NCBI GenBank assembly: GCA_913031145.1
Contig: CAJWCO010000026.1
Location: 1-35,585 of the forward strand
Length of the DNA stretch: 35,585 nucleotides
From: an uncultured Cellvibrionales bacterium
Lineage (GTDB): Bacteria > Pseudomonadota > Gammaproteobacteria > Pseudomonadales > Porticoccaceae
Direction: 5' to 3'
The notes below the pieces were generated by a model. It was not told the DNA's origin. It saw only the letters and a program-made list of their open reading frames with translations, and did not search any database. Each line of letters starts with the position of its first letter. Within the stretch, counting starts at the first letter, position 1. Both the position numbers and the translations under genes were made by a program. Shown piece by piece: positions 16,805 to 25,410 of the stretch.

Positions 16805-19054
16805 ATGAAACACTTTACCGCGATCGTAGGCCTATTATTTGTACAAACACAGCTCTGCGTAGCTGAAAATACAATCACGCAGGAAGAATCTACCAACTCT
16901 GACGCACAAAAAAACATTCGCGAAATCGTCGTTGAGTCGTCACTGGTACAACGAAACTATTCAGAAATATCTAATCCCGTGCATATTATTTCTGGTGCTG
17001 AATTAGAAAATGTTGGAACCCAGAGCCTTGGCGAATTAGTTGATTCTAAGCTTGGAATCGCGTCCAGTGACTATGGACCAGCCGTCGGCCAACCCATTAT
17101 CCGCGGGTTATCTGGTCCCCGTGTCAGGGTCCTACACAACGGCCTTGTTATCAGAGATGTCTCAAACCTTGGTGCAGATCACGTCAATGATGTCGATCTC
17201 AACAGTGCCGAACAGATAGAAGTTGTTAGGGGCCCATCCGCGCTACTATTTAACAATGGTGCCATAGGTGGCATCATTAACGTTGTAGATGGAATCATCG
17301 CAGAAGAAGATATCACCACATCTGAGTTTCAAGTGGGCGCCGAAAGTCAATCCGTCAACGACGGAAGTGCCTATAACTTTTCTTACAAGGCTAACCTTGG
17401 TGGGTTGAACGTTAAACTAGCGCACAAGACGTCAGATTTTGGCGATTATGATATACCGATAGGTGCTCTGGCTCACGCTGATGAGCATCATGATGACGGT
17501 GAAGAACCCCTTGAAGATGAAGAAGAACACCATGACGATGAAGCCACAACGCTTGCGAATTCTGACTATGAGCTCACTAAATCCAAATTAGGCATCTCTA
17601 GAGTGGGCGATTGGGGTTTCGCAGGAATATCTTATTCGGAGAGTGAGGTCATCATGGGCATTCCATTTCATACTGAACCCGCAGATGCTCACCCCGAAGA
17701 GGGCGGCGTGCATGAAGATCATGAAGACGAACGGATATTTGCCTTCACCGATTCGAGTAAGTTCGATGTAAAAGGCGAATTCAATTTAGATAATAGCGTG
17801 ATAAATAATGTCATGTTGCATGCTAGGGTGAGTGATTATATGCACTCAGAACAGCACGCTGAAGATGCTGACCATGACGCTGTTGATGCCCCTTCTGACG
17901 AGCATCCTGAACATGAGGAAGGACCAACAGTTTTTTCAACTGAAGCGACAGAGATCTCTTTGAATTTTAACTTGGCAGGTGCCCAAAGTCATAGCATCAT
18001 GCTCAATTTTGCTGAACAAGAGGCGTCTATTATTGGGCACGAAGCCTTTATGAACCCTTCGTCTACACAGGAATACACGATTGGCTATTTCCGCTCACAA
18101 AAGATCGCAGGGCTCGATATTAGCTTGGGGCTTCGACATGATCGAGCCAGTCGAGATGGCTCTGTTACTCATCACGACGAAGACCATGCAGACGAAGACC
18201 ATGCAGACGAAGACCATGCAGACGAAGAACTAGAAATAGACACCTATAACATCGACAAATCCTACACAAGTTTGGCGCTGTCCGTAAGTCGCGATATCAC
18301 GGAAGCGTTAAATTTGAAGATGGGTCTGGCGCGCGTATCACGAGCACCCGCAGATGTAGAGCTGTTTATCAATGGCCCTCACCTATCAACGGGCAGGTTC
18401 GAGGTCGGGAATCCGAATTTAGATACCGAGCAAGCCACCAACATCGACCTGGCTGCGCGCTACGAGACAGACCAATTCTTTGCGGAGATCACATTTTTCT
18501 CGAACGATGTTGATAACTACATCTATCTTCAGGATGAAACGGAAGAAGAGCACACAACGCATACTGCGGGGGAATCTGACCCACACATGGGCTTAACGTT
18601 GGCAGAATATCTGCAGAAGGACGCTACCTTAACCGGCTATGAAATAGAGCTAGGAACGTCGTTCCAATTCTGGAATGGGGATCTGATGATGTCAGTCGCA
18701 AGAGATTCTGTAAAAGCAGAATTTAACGATAAGACCCATGTGCCGCGAATCGTTCCCTCTCGGAACATTGCCACAGTTGCGTACAATGAGGACGACTTCA
18801 ATGTTAGGTTACTGCTTAAAGATGTCGAACAGCAGACAAACATCGGGGCGGGCGAGCAAGCCACCGACGGGTATACCATGCTTGATATAGACATGAATAA
18901 GACGTTTAGTGTGGGGGCAAAAACAGCATTTAATGTCTCGTTATTTGCAAACAATCTGCTCGATGAAAGCGCAAGAAACCACTCATCGTTTGTGAAGGAC
19001 AATGTTCCCTTGCCGGGAAGAAACCTTGGTATTAAGCTGTCAGCGACCTTTTAA
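16805..19054 (+). CDS. znuD: TonB-dependent outer-membrane zinc receptor, ZnuD-like
   Basis: This 749-residue protein has a signal peptide (about 1–20), a plug domain with GxPxIRGLSGPRVRVLHNG and VEVVRGPSALLFNNGAIGG (about 55–160), and a beta-barrel ending in a terminal aromatic residue (KLSATF). That is the TonB-dependent receptor plan. Its external loops are unusually rich in His, Asp and Glu: HADEHHDDGEEP near 222, HTEPADAHPEEGG near 290, HSEQHAEDADHD near 345, a run of HADED units near 455, and HTTHTAGESDPH near 585. These clusters mark ZnuD, which captures Zn(II) and depends on TonB-ExbBD for energy. AAGGAA lies before ATG. It is preceded by a His-rich secreted protein and followed by a MerC-type membrane protein. 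Copper or another soft metal cannot be excluded. Confidence 0.9.
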   Translation: MKHFTAIVGLLFVQTQLCVAENTITQEESTNSDAQKNIREIVVESSLVQRNYSEISNPVHIISGAELENVGTQSLGELVDSKLGIASSDYGPAVGQPIIRGLSGPRVRVLHNGLVIRDVSNLGADHVNDVDLNSAEQIEVVRGPSALLFNNGAIGGIINVVDGIIAEEDITTSEFQVGAESQSVNDGSAYNFSYKANLGGLNVKLAHKTSDFGDYDIPIGALAHADEHHDDGEEPLEDEEEHHDDEATTLANSDYELTKSKLGISRVGDWGFAGISYSESEVIMGIPFHTEPADAHPEEGGVHEDHEDERIFAFTDSSKFDVKGEFNLDNSVINNVMLHARVSDYMHSEQHAEDADHDAVDAPSDEHPEHEEGPTVFSTEATEISLNFNLAGAQSHSIMLNFAEQEASIIGHEAFMNPSSTQEYTIGYFRSQKIAGLDISLGLRHDRASRDGSVTHHDEDHADEDHADEDHADEELEIDTYNIDKSYTSLALSVSRDITEALNLKMGLARVSRAPADVELFINGPHLSTGRFEVGNPNLDTEQATNIDLAARYETDQFFAEITFFSNDVDNYIYLQDETEEEHTTHTAGESDPHMGLTLAEYLQKDATLTGYEIELGTSFQFWNGDLMMSVARDSVKAEFNDKTHVPRIVPSRNIATVAYNEDDFNVRLLLKDVEQQTNIGAGEQATDGYTMLDIDMNKTFSVGAKTAFNVSLFANNLLDESARNHSSFVKDNVPLPGRNLGIKLSATF
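18176..18228 (+). repeat. 15-bp tandem repeat in znuD (HADED units)
   Basis: Three perfect copies of gacgaagaccatgca (18176–18190, 18191–18205, 18206–18220) plus eight bases of a fourth encode DEDHA units in a metal-binding loop of the receptor. Whole-codon repeats keep the frame, so slippage would lengthen or shorten the loop without breaking the gene. Confidence 0.9.
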
Positions 19055-19066
19055 CCGTCAGGCCCG

Positions 19067-19097
19067 GAGCGGATTTGAAGTAGATTTGAATCCGCTC
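19067..19097 (+). other. Hairpin between znuD and the MerC gene
   Basis: GAGCGGATT (19067–19075) pairs perfectly with AATCCGCTC (19089–19097) around a 13-base loop. No T-run follows, so it is not a standard terminator. It could stabilise the upstream mRNA or partly attenuate the downstream gene. Confidence 0.5.
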
Positions 19098-19165
19098 AGC
19101 GCCGTTAACAGCCGCAAACAGGATTCATAAACCACTACCGCCACCATTTGAGACACCACATAAAC

Positions 19166-19570
19166 ATGATGATCAAAACACAAATAATAACCGACAAACT
19201 CGCAATGACCTTATCGACGGTCTGCATGGCCCATTGCTTTCTGAGTCCTTCCTTTATCGTTTTGTCGTTCGGATTCCTGCCGTTTTCAATCGATAACGAA
19301 TTCATACATGTAGCACTTTTACTCTTTGCATTCCCCATCAGCGTGTTCGCATTAGCACGAGGCTATACGTATCACAAACACGTTTTCATCTTATTACTCG
19401 GACTTTTAGGGCTAACAACGCTCTTTGCTGCGGTACTCTTGGGTGAGCAGGCTTTCGACGGCATTGGAGAAAAAGAGTTGACCCTTTTAGGCTCTGTTTG
19501 TGTTGTTGTTGCCCATTTTAGAAACTACCAAATTTGTACGGGTACTGACTGTTCCTGTCATGAGCAATAA
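19166..19570 (+). CDS. MerC-domain inner-membrane metal protein
   Basis: This protein of about 134 residues has four hydrophobic segments. The first carries the conserved MerC-type AxxxxxxCxxHC pattern (STVCMAHCFLSPSF). It ends in a Cys/His-rich tail (CTGTDCSCHEQ), also typical of the family. MerC proteins were named for mercuric ion transport, but many sit away from any mercury operon. Here there is no merR, merA, merT or merP, and the gene follows a ZnuD-like receptor by 111 bases. I infer a role in carrying zinc or a related metal across the inner membrane or in sensing it. ATG at 19166 (or 19169) is preferred over an upstream TTG at 19148. A hairpin between znuD and this gene may modulate its expression. 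Confidence 0.82.
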   Translation: MMIKTQIITDKLAMTLSTVCMAHCFLSPSFIVLSFGFLPFSIDNEFIHVALLLFAFPISVFALARGYTYHKHVFILLLGLLGLTTLFAAVLLGEQAFDGIGEKELTLLGSVCVVVAHFRNYQICTGTDCSCHEQ

Positions 19571-19791
19571 GAGAATACTCCGGTTAAACTCCCACCCACG
19601 CTCTCACAAAAACCCTCAGTTGGCGCGCCAATGCTCACTTAGCTACCCAAGTGGTTTATATGTAGCCAATAGCTAGGATATTGGAAGCGCTACTTAGTTG
19701 CGTTATAGTGTTGCTTGACCAAGGACTATTCGTGGCTTCAGTCGGGTGATATACATGAAGCAATGAGGTTTTGCGACACGAGAACCGGTAT

Positions 19792-20025
19792 ATGTTGTTT
19801 AAAGTGAAAAGTGAAGTGGCTGGCGTTGTTTGGAAAATTATCGCGAGCGTCGGTGATGATCTGGACACAGGCGCTGCTATTATCATCCTCGAGTCCATGA
19901 AAATGGAGATACCCGTTCCCACTCCGCGCGCGGGCACGCTGAAAATACTCCATGTGGCAGAAACAGATATGATCTTGGAGGGGCAGGAAATAGCGACCTT
20001 CCTAAGTCTAGATGAGCCAACATGA
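19792..20025 (+). CDS. Biotin carboxyl carrier protein, single-domain
   Basis: This 77-residue biotinyl domain has the attachment motif ESMKME with Lys37 as the biotin site, preceded by EVAGVVWKI and followed by the LEGQEIATF turn. It lacks the long N-terminal linker of AccB and is the size of stand-alone carriers used by acyl-CoA carboxylases. The carrier moves CO2 from biotin carboxylase to a carboxyltransferase. Its stop overlaps the start of the next gene in ATGA (20022–20025), which indicates translational coupling with that carboxyltransferase. ATG at 19792 is chosen; an in-frame TTG at 19771 would add seven residues not seen in the domain. The biotin carboxylase subunit is not in this window. 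Confidence 0.9.
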   Translation: MLFKVKSEVAGVVWKIIASVGDDLDTGAAIIILESMKMEIPVPTPRAGTLKILHVAETDMILEGQEIATFLSLDEPT

Positions 20026-21590
20026 GCTGGCACGATGAAATAGCAGAAATTAAAAGGAGGCGCGCGCTTGCCAAGCAACAAGGAGGTGCTGACTCTGTTG
20101 AACGCCATCATCAAAAAGGTCGCCTGACCATTCGTGAACGTATCGATAGCCTCCTAGACAAAGACAGTTTTGACGAGATAGGGCAAAGCTCCGGTGTTCC
20201 AGAATTTAACGACAAGGGTCAACTCAGCGACCTTCAACCCGCCAACTTTGTGCTTGGTATAGGCGCGGTAAATACGCGAAAAGTGATCGTTGGCGGCGAA
20301 GATTTTACGCTTAAGGGTGGTTCTCCAAATCCGGCGGGGCTGCGCAAGAGTGTTTACGCAGAGCAACTCGCGTTGCAGTATAAAATACCTTTGATCCGTC
20401 TACATGAAGGCGGCGGTGGATCTGTGGGTGGCACCGGGCAAGACAAGAGCCATCGCCCTATTGGCGAGCCTGTTTTTGCGGTGTCACGCTTTCTTCCCTT
20501 AGCACAAACATTGGGTGTGGTGCCGGTGGCCACCGCAGCTTTAGGGCCCGTTGCTGGATTACCCGCCTCTCGCCTAGTTGCATCGCACTTCTCTGTAATG
20601 ACCGAAAATGCTGCAGTGTTAATCGCAGGCCCGCAGGTTGTTAAGCGCGCGCTGGGTTACGACCTAACCAAAGAGGAACTAGGTGGCCCTCAAGTGCACC
20701 TGAAAAGCGGCGTTATCGACAATCTTGCCGTCGATGAACACGACGCAATGCAGCAAATTAGGCGTTTTTTATCCTATCTTCCAGACAATGCCTGGCAACG
20801 CCCAAAGAAAATTGACTGTCACGACCCTGTGGACCGCTGTGACGATGCATTGGCACACATAGTCCCTAAAAATCGTCGGCAACCCTTTCAGATGCGGGAA
20901 ATTATTGAGCATGTGGTAGACCAAACATCTGAAGGTTCCAGCTTTTTTGAAATGCGGCGTAAATTTGGCCCCAGCCTTATCACCGGCCTTGCCAGACTGA
21001 ATGGCCACTCTGTCGGAGTGATCGGCAATGACTGTTTATTTTATGCAGGTGCAATGACGGCAGCGGCGGCACAAAAATTGCGCCGTTTTGTTGATTTTTG
21101 TAATAGTTTTCATCTGCCGGTCCTAAGCTTTGTCGACGAACCCGGCTTTATGATTGGCCCCGACAGCGAAGCATCGGGCACCATTCGTCTTGGCACTGAG
21201 GCCATTTCTGCCGTTTTACAGTCTCGAGTGCCGTGGGCGAGCGTACACGTGCTGAAAGCGTTCGGTGTTGCCGCACAAGCGCATTTTGGCCCCCAAGGCT
21301 ACGTATTGAGCTGGCCCAGCGCAGCGAGCGGTGCACTGCCTATCGAAGGCGGTGTGGCGGTGGCATTTGCGCGAGAAATAGCCGCTGCAAAGGATCCGGC
21401 AGCGCGTCAGGCCGAACTAGAAAATATGCTTGCCGCCAGCCAATCACCATTTCCGCGTGCGGAAGGGTTTTCGGTTCACGATATTATTGATCCCCGCGAA
21501 ACGCGACCCAAATTAGCGGCATGGCTGGATCTTAGTTTGGCGGCTCAAACTGACCCACCTGTCCCCTTCACGTTTACCATGCGGCCATAA
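20022..21590 (+). CDS. Acyl-CoA carboxylase, carboxyltransferase subunit
   Basis: This 522-residue protein of the AccD/PccB carboxyltransferase class has two crotonase-like halves. The first shows GRLTIRERIDSLLD, then VGGEDFTLKGGS, then RLHEGGGGSVGGT. The second shows VGVIGND, then FVDEPGFMIGPDSEASG, and later AAKDPAARQ. The enzyme transfers carboxyl groups from biotin to an acyl-CoA such as propionyl-, acetyl- or methylcrotonyl-CoA; the exact substrate is not readable. Length fits the family. It is coupled by a four-base overlap to the upstream biotin carrier. It needs a biotin carboxylase encoded elsewhere. Similar two-gene units occur with enoyl-CoA hydratases and SMP-30 proteins in catabolic clusters, but here those genes are 15 kb away, so the link is speculative. 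Confidence 0.9.
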   Translation: MSWHDEIAEIKRRRALAKQQGGADSVERHHQKGRLTIRERIDSLLDKDSFDEIGQSSGVPEFNDKGQLSDLQPANFVLGIGAVNTRKVIVGGEDFTLKGGSPNPAGLRKSVYAEQLALQYKIPLIRLHEGGGGSVGGTGQDKSHRPIGEPVFAVSRFLPLAQTLGVVPVATAALGPVAGLPASRLVASHFSVMTENAAVLIAGPQVVKRALGYDLTKEELGGPQVHLKSGVIDNLAVDEHDAMQQIRRFLSYLPDNAWQRPKKIDCHDPVDRCDDALAHIVPKNRRQPFQMREIIEHVVDQTSEGSSFFEMRRKFGPSLITGLARLNGHSVGVIGNDCLFYAGAMTAAAAQKLRRFVDFCNSFHLPVLSFVDEPGFMIGPDSEASGTIRLGTEAISAVLQSRVPWASVHVLKAFGVAAQAHFGPQGYVLSWPSAASGALPIEGGVAVAFAREIAAAKDPAARQAELENMLAASQSPFPRAEGFSVHDIIDPRETRPKLAAWLDLSLAAQTDPPVPFTFTMRP

Positions 21591-21732
21591 AAGTGATCTT
21601 TCGAGTATTACATTAAACTTTAAGACAATTTACTAGCATAAACGGCGCGGCTCACTGTGGCCTGCGAAACATCGTTAATGATATCGAGTTGAACAAATAT
21701 TCTCGCTCCTGCGAGTAAGGTAAAAGTGAGAC

Positions 21733-23313
21733 TTGGATATTTCAGTCGACAAAGCGTTGCGAAAGGCTAAAGGGTATGTGCAGCGCAATCAAATGCAAGA
21801 CGCTGAACGCATCTTTATAAACACCTTAGCGCGCTTTCCGAAAAGCCGCAAAACACTGCGGAGCTTCGCATCGTTTGTGAGCGCCAAGGGCACTCAGTCA
21901 GCCAGCTCATTGGCACCGTCTGATCAATTAGTTGAAACGCTCATCGACATGCACGCGCACGATCAGTTTGTGCCCGTTATCAATGTACTGATACCCGTCA
22001 TTACGGTATTTCCTAAATCCGTCACTTTCCTCAATATCCTTGGGATCTCGCTGTGCGCGGTTGCTGAGTATGAGAAAGCCATAGAGCGCTTTAAAACGGC
22101 AATAAAGATCGACCCCCAATGCCCTGATGCGTTTAACAACATGGGTATTGCGCTCTATGAGACAGACAACCTACAAAGCGCTGTTGAACACTATCAAAAA
22201 GCGCTGTCGATCAATTCCGATTACTCTGACGCACATGTCAATTTTGGTAATGCGCTAAAAGGCCTCGGAAACTATGAAGCCGCGTTAACGAGTTATGAGC
22301 AAGCCTTGATGATGGCGTCTAATTATCCAGAGGCTTATTTTAACATGGGGATTGCTTATGCGCTCAAAGACGACTTAAAGCGCGCCTCGGACTGCTACCA
22401 AAACGCAGTCGCATGTCGCGCCGCTTATCCCGAGGCTCATAATAACCTGGGTGTTGTTTTGAACGAGATGGGGGATTTCTCCGCCGCTCTGAAAAGTTAT
22501 GCCCGCGCTATTGAACTGCGCACTGACTATCCCGAGGCTCACCAAAATATGGGGATCGCGCTGACAGCTAAGGGCGATTTAAGTGCCGCTGTGGAAAGTT
22601 TTAAAAAAGCCGTTTACCACAAGGTAGACTATGCCGACGCTTACAATAACATGGGCGATGCACAGCGCTTACTCGGACACACGGAGGCGGCAAGACACAG
22701 TTATCAAAATGCACTGACGTACCGTTCGTGCGATCTCACCGCGCCCTTCATGCTGGCGGTGATCTCAGGTGTTGCGATCAAAACAGTCCCAACGGATTGC
22801 ATAGAAAAACTGTTCAATGGTTATGCGGAAAATTTTGACCGCGTGCTTCTGGGAAAATTGGACTATCAGATACCCGCGCTGTTGTCGGAAAGCCTCTTGG
22901 AAATGCATATACAGTCTGAGCTGACATCTATTTTGGATCTTGGTTGTGGAACAGGGCTGGCGATGGTTGAAGCGCACACGGTTTTCGACCATATTGTGGG
23001 TATCGACCTGTCTCAGCAGATGCTCGAGAAAGCGCGAAACAGAGGTATTTATGACCAACTCGTTCATATCGATATTAAATCATTTCTGGCCAACAGCCCT
23101 CTCGACTTCGATGTCTTCATTGCCGCAGATGTGTTTATTTATTTGGGTGATCTGTCTGAAGTATTTAATCTAATCAGATCACGAAACAAGAAATTAGGAA
23201 GATTGGTTTTTTCTACAGAGCATTCGTTGCAGAATGACTATACACTTGAAATTACTAGAAGATTTTCCCATTCTAAGTCATACATCGATGACCTCTGCGA
23301 ACAATTTAACTAG
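21733..23313 (+). CDS. TPR-repeat SAM-dependent methyltransferase, C-terminus cut by TAG
   Basis: Residues about 97–333 form seven tetratricopeptide repeats with the recurrent PEAxxNMGIA pattern. A class I methyltransferase domain follows from about 400, with motif I LDLGCGTG, the acidic strand end VGIDLS, and AADVFIYLG. The TPR part should bind a partner; the methyltransferase uses SAM, target unknown. The start TTG at 21733 follows a purine-rich stretch (AAGG, then GTGAG) and gives the MDISVDKALRKA beginning; no nearby ATG serves. The frame ends at TAG 23311–23313, but the same frame continues for 24 sense codons (SFETVNLRKEKGVYLVGALYS...) to TAA at 23386–23388. Those residues look like the natural last strand of the fold. 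The product is probably 25 residues short unless the TAG is read through. Confidence 0.85.
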   Translation: MDISVDKALRKAKGYVQRNQMQDAERIFINTLARFPKSRKTLRSFASFVSAKGTQSASSLAPSDQLVETLIDMHAHDQFVPVINVLIPVITVFPKSVTFLNILGISLCAVAEYEKAIERFKTAIKIDPQCPDAFNNMGIALYETDNLQSAVEHYQKALSINSDYSDAHVNFGNALKGLGNYEAALTSYEQALMMASNYPEAYFNMGIAYALKDDLKRASDCYQNAVACRAAYPEAHNNLGVVLNEMGDFSAALKSYARAIELRTDYPEAHQNMGIALTAKGDLSAAVESFKKAVYHKVDYADAYNNMGDAQRLLGHTEAARHSYQNALTYRSCDLTAPFMLAVISGVAIKTVPTDCIEKLFNGYAENFDRVLLGKLDYQIPALLSESLLEMHIQSELTSILDLGCGTGLAMVEAHTVFDHIVGIDLSQQMLEKARNRGIYDQLVHIDIKSFLANSPLDFDVFIAADVFIYLGDLSEVFNLIRSRNKKLGRLVFSTEHSLQNDYTLEITRRFSHSKSYIDDLCEQFN

Positions 23314-23537
23314 AGCTTTGAAACGGTTAATTTACGCAAGGAAAAGGGCGTCTATTTAGTAGGTGCACTCTATAGCGTGATATTTTAAGGCGCGGTCGTT
23401 TCAGTCTTTTTTAGGTGCACTTATCGTTTTCCCTAACACGCAACTAACTGTCTGATCGGCATCGGTCGTGAGGCTGCGCTATGCCCAGATATCGCCCCCG
23501 ACTTTGCGCTTAAGCGGTGCTATTGATGATCCGGCTT

Positions 23538-25400
23538 TTATTGCATCAAAGGCATGTAGGTGACATCGACAATATTTTCGGTACTGCCCACATTTTTACC
23601 TAAGGCATTACCCACGAATAGAGTCACGCAACGCTCTCGGGGTGCGCACACTTCCCCATCGTTATCAAGGTCAACGCCTGCGAGCAACTCGCTCGGGGCA
23701 TCGTCAGCTTCAAAGGTATAGGCGTAATGGTTATCTTGCCCCGCCGCCGCTTTTTGCTCTTCCCACACACTCGATGAAGTTTTTAACTTCATCTTGATAG
23801 CGCCGATATCGCTAAAACGCAGTGAAACTGACTCAACCACACTGAAGACAAGCGGCACACTAAAGCGCCCCGTATTCGTGGTGATGTGAATGCGATTTTG
23901 ATACAAACCATTGGCAAGACCGGTGCGATTCAAACGAATGAGGTAGGATTCATCTGCGCGGATCTCGTCCACTTGAACATAATTCGACTCGCCCGTCACT
24001 GCGGATACTTTCAGCGTCCCGTTCCCCGCGTTGTTAACTGACAGCAAGGCAGACTCTCTTAGCGAAGAAACATTCAAATAGGTTGTACTCAGCGCAACAA
24101 CGGGCTGATCAGGAAACGGCATGCCCGCAGCTAATTGATTCACGGATTCAACCGCCTTATAGCTGTCGATACGCCCATGTCCAAAAACATCGTCGCGCCC
24201 TTTAGGACCAAGATCCACCGTCATGTGACCCGCACTCAGAAGCCGCTCAACCAACTCTGGCGTCAGTTGCGGATAGACTGCCTTCATCAAGCCTAGAACA
24301 CCTGCAACCTGCACAGACGCCATTGATGTTCCCGTTAGCTCTCCAAAATCGGCAATAATCCCCCCTTCCGCCAGCGCCGCCTGCGTACTGATAATCGCTG
24401 AAATCTCTGGGTCAGAGGACCGCTCACGCCCGCCAGGCGCTGCCAGATCTACAGACCCACCATAGTTAGAAAAACCTGCAGGCATATCTTGACCGTCAGT
24501 CGCGGAAACGCCGATTACCCCGTCATACGCCGCTGGATAAAAGATTTTATCGCTGTCTAAATTACCTGCGGCTGCCACCACAATAATGCCTTCGGCACGA
24601 GCCGCAGCAATGGCCGACTTTAGTGTTTCACTATTGCCCGTACCACTGATACTCAAGTTAATGATGTCAGCTTTTTTCGTCGGTAAAACGCCCGCGTCAT
24701 TCTCTAAACCCGCCGCATACAAGACTGCGTTCGCAATATCAAACGCGTTTCCTCCCTGACAACCGAGCGCACGTAAATTCATAATTGTTCCGTTTTGAAC
24801 AATGCCCGACGTCCCAGTCAAATTATTCGACTCGGCCGCAATAATGCCCGCTATATGCGTCCCATGAAAGCTCGAGGTCGCATTAGGACTATTAGGGCAG
24901 AGGGCATTATCCCGACCGTTGCCGGGATCATTCGCGTCGGTGTCATAACCATCGCCATCACCTGAGCGCAACGGGTCGCTAATGAAGTCATAACTATCGG
25001 GAGACAAACGCGCGCGTAACTCAGGATGTTGTGAGAATACGCCCGTATCAATCACCGCAACAGTCACGTCCGAGCTGCCGGTATTAATTTTCCATGCCGC
25101 TTGAACGTTGATGATAGACATATGCCATTGATCGTCAAACCGGTCGTGATCCACGCCGAATTTCGCCTTGTCACTCAAGACTTCGTCTTCCACGTCCTCT
25201 TGCAGAAAACCATCTCGGCTACTGGTTGCATCTAAATTATCTGGCTCGACGAGTCTTGCCTCAATATCGTTCTGATCGACTGCCGTGACCCATTCACCCG
25301 CGGCTTGATAATCATCAATGCCAACAGTCAGGCTATAGTTACTAGCTCCAAACCCGTAAAACTTGACCAGCACATAGTAATCTGCGACTGACTCGGGCAA
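23538..25400 (-). CDS. S8 subtilisin-like serine protease, catalytic part (frame-disrupted gene)
   Basis: This frame of 620 codons carries the whole peptidase S8 domain. The catalytic Asp is in VAVIDTGV (codon 25047–25049), His in HGTHIAGI (24864–24866), and Ser in GTSMAS (24324–24326); the oxyanion-region Asn is in VVAAAGN. After the catalytic domain come an Ig-like segment (about 425–530) and a tail with a DLDNDGEVC Ca-type motif. The frame opens on TTG within the end of a pre-peptidase-type (PPC) beta domain, whose start lies in the upstream frame (25411–26196). It therefore has no signal peptide and no initiation region of its own. It is one gene with the upstream frame, separated by one surplus G in a G7 run. 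Whether it is expressed depends on that base. Confidence 0.88.
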   Translation of the reverse strand: MPESVADYYVLVKFYGFGASNYSLTVGIDDYQAAGEWVTAVDQNDIEARLVEPDNLDATSSRDGFLQEDVEDEVLSDKAKFGVDHDRFDDQWHMSIINVQAAWKINTGSSDVTVAVIDTGVFSQHPELRARLSPDSYDFISDPLRSGDGDGYDTDANDPGNGRDNALCPNSPNATSSFHGTHIAGIIAAESNNLTGTSGIVQNGTIMNLRALGCQGGNAFDIANAVLYAAGLENDAGVLPTKKADIINLSISGTGNSETLKSAIAAARAEGIIVVAAAGNLDSDKIFYPAAYDGVIGVSATDGQDMPAGFSNYGGSVDLAAPGGRERSSDPEISAIISTQAALAEGGIIADFGELTGTSMASVQVAGVLGLMKAVYPQLTPELVERLLSAGHMTVDLGPKGRDDVFGHGRIDSYKAVESVNQLAAGMPFPDQPVVALSTTYLNVSSLRESALLSVNNAGNGTLKVSAVTGESNYVQVDEIRADESYLIRLNRTGLANGLYQNRIHITTNTGRFSVPLVFSVVESVSLRFSDIGAIKMKLKTSSSVWEEQKAAAGQDNHYAYTFEADDAPSELLAGVDLDNDGEVCAPRERCVTLFVGNALGKNVGSTENIVDVTYMPLMQ

Positions 25401-25410
25401 CGTGACACTC

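Noticed and set aside
19148-19570. MerC gene as part of a mercury-resistance operon
   Set aside because: No merR, merT, merP or merA is present and the gene follows a zinc-type receptor.
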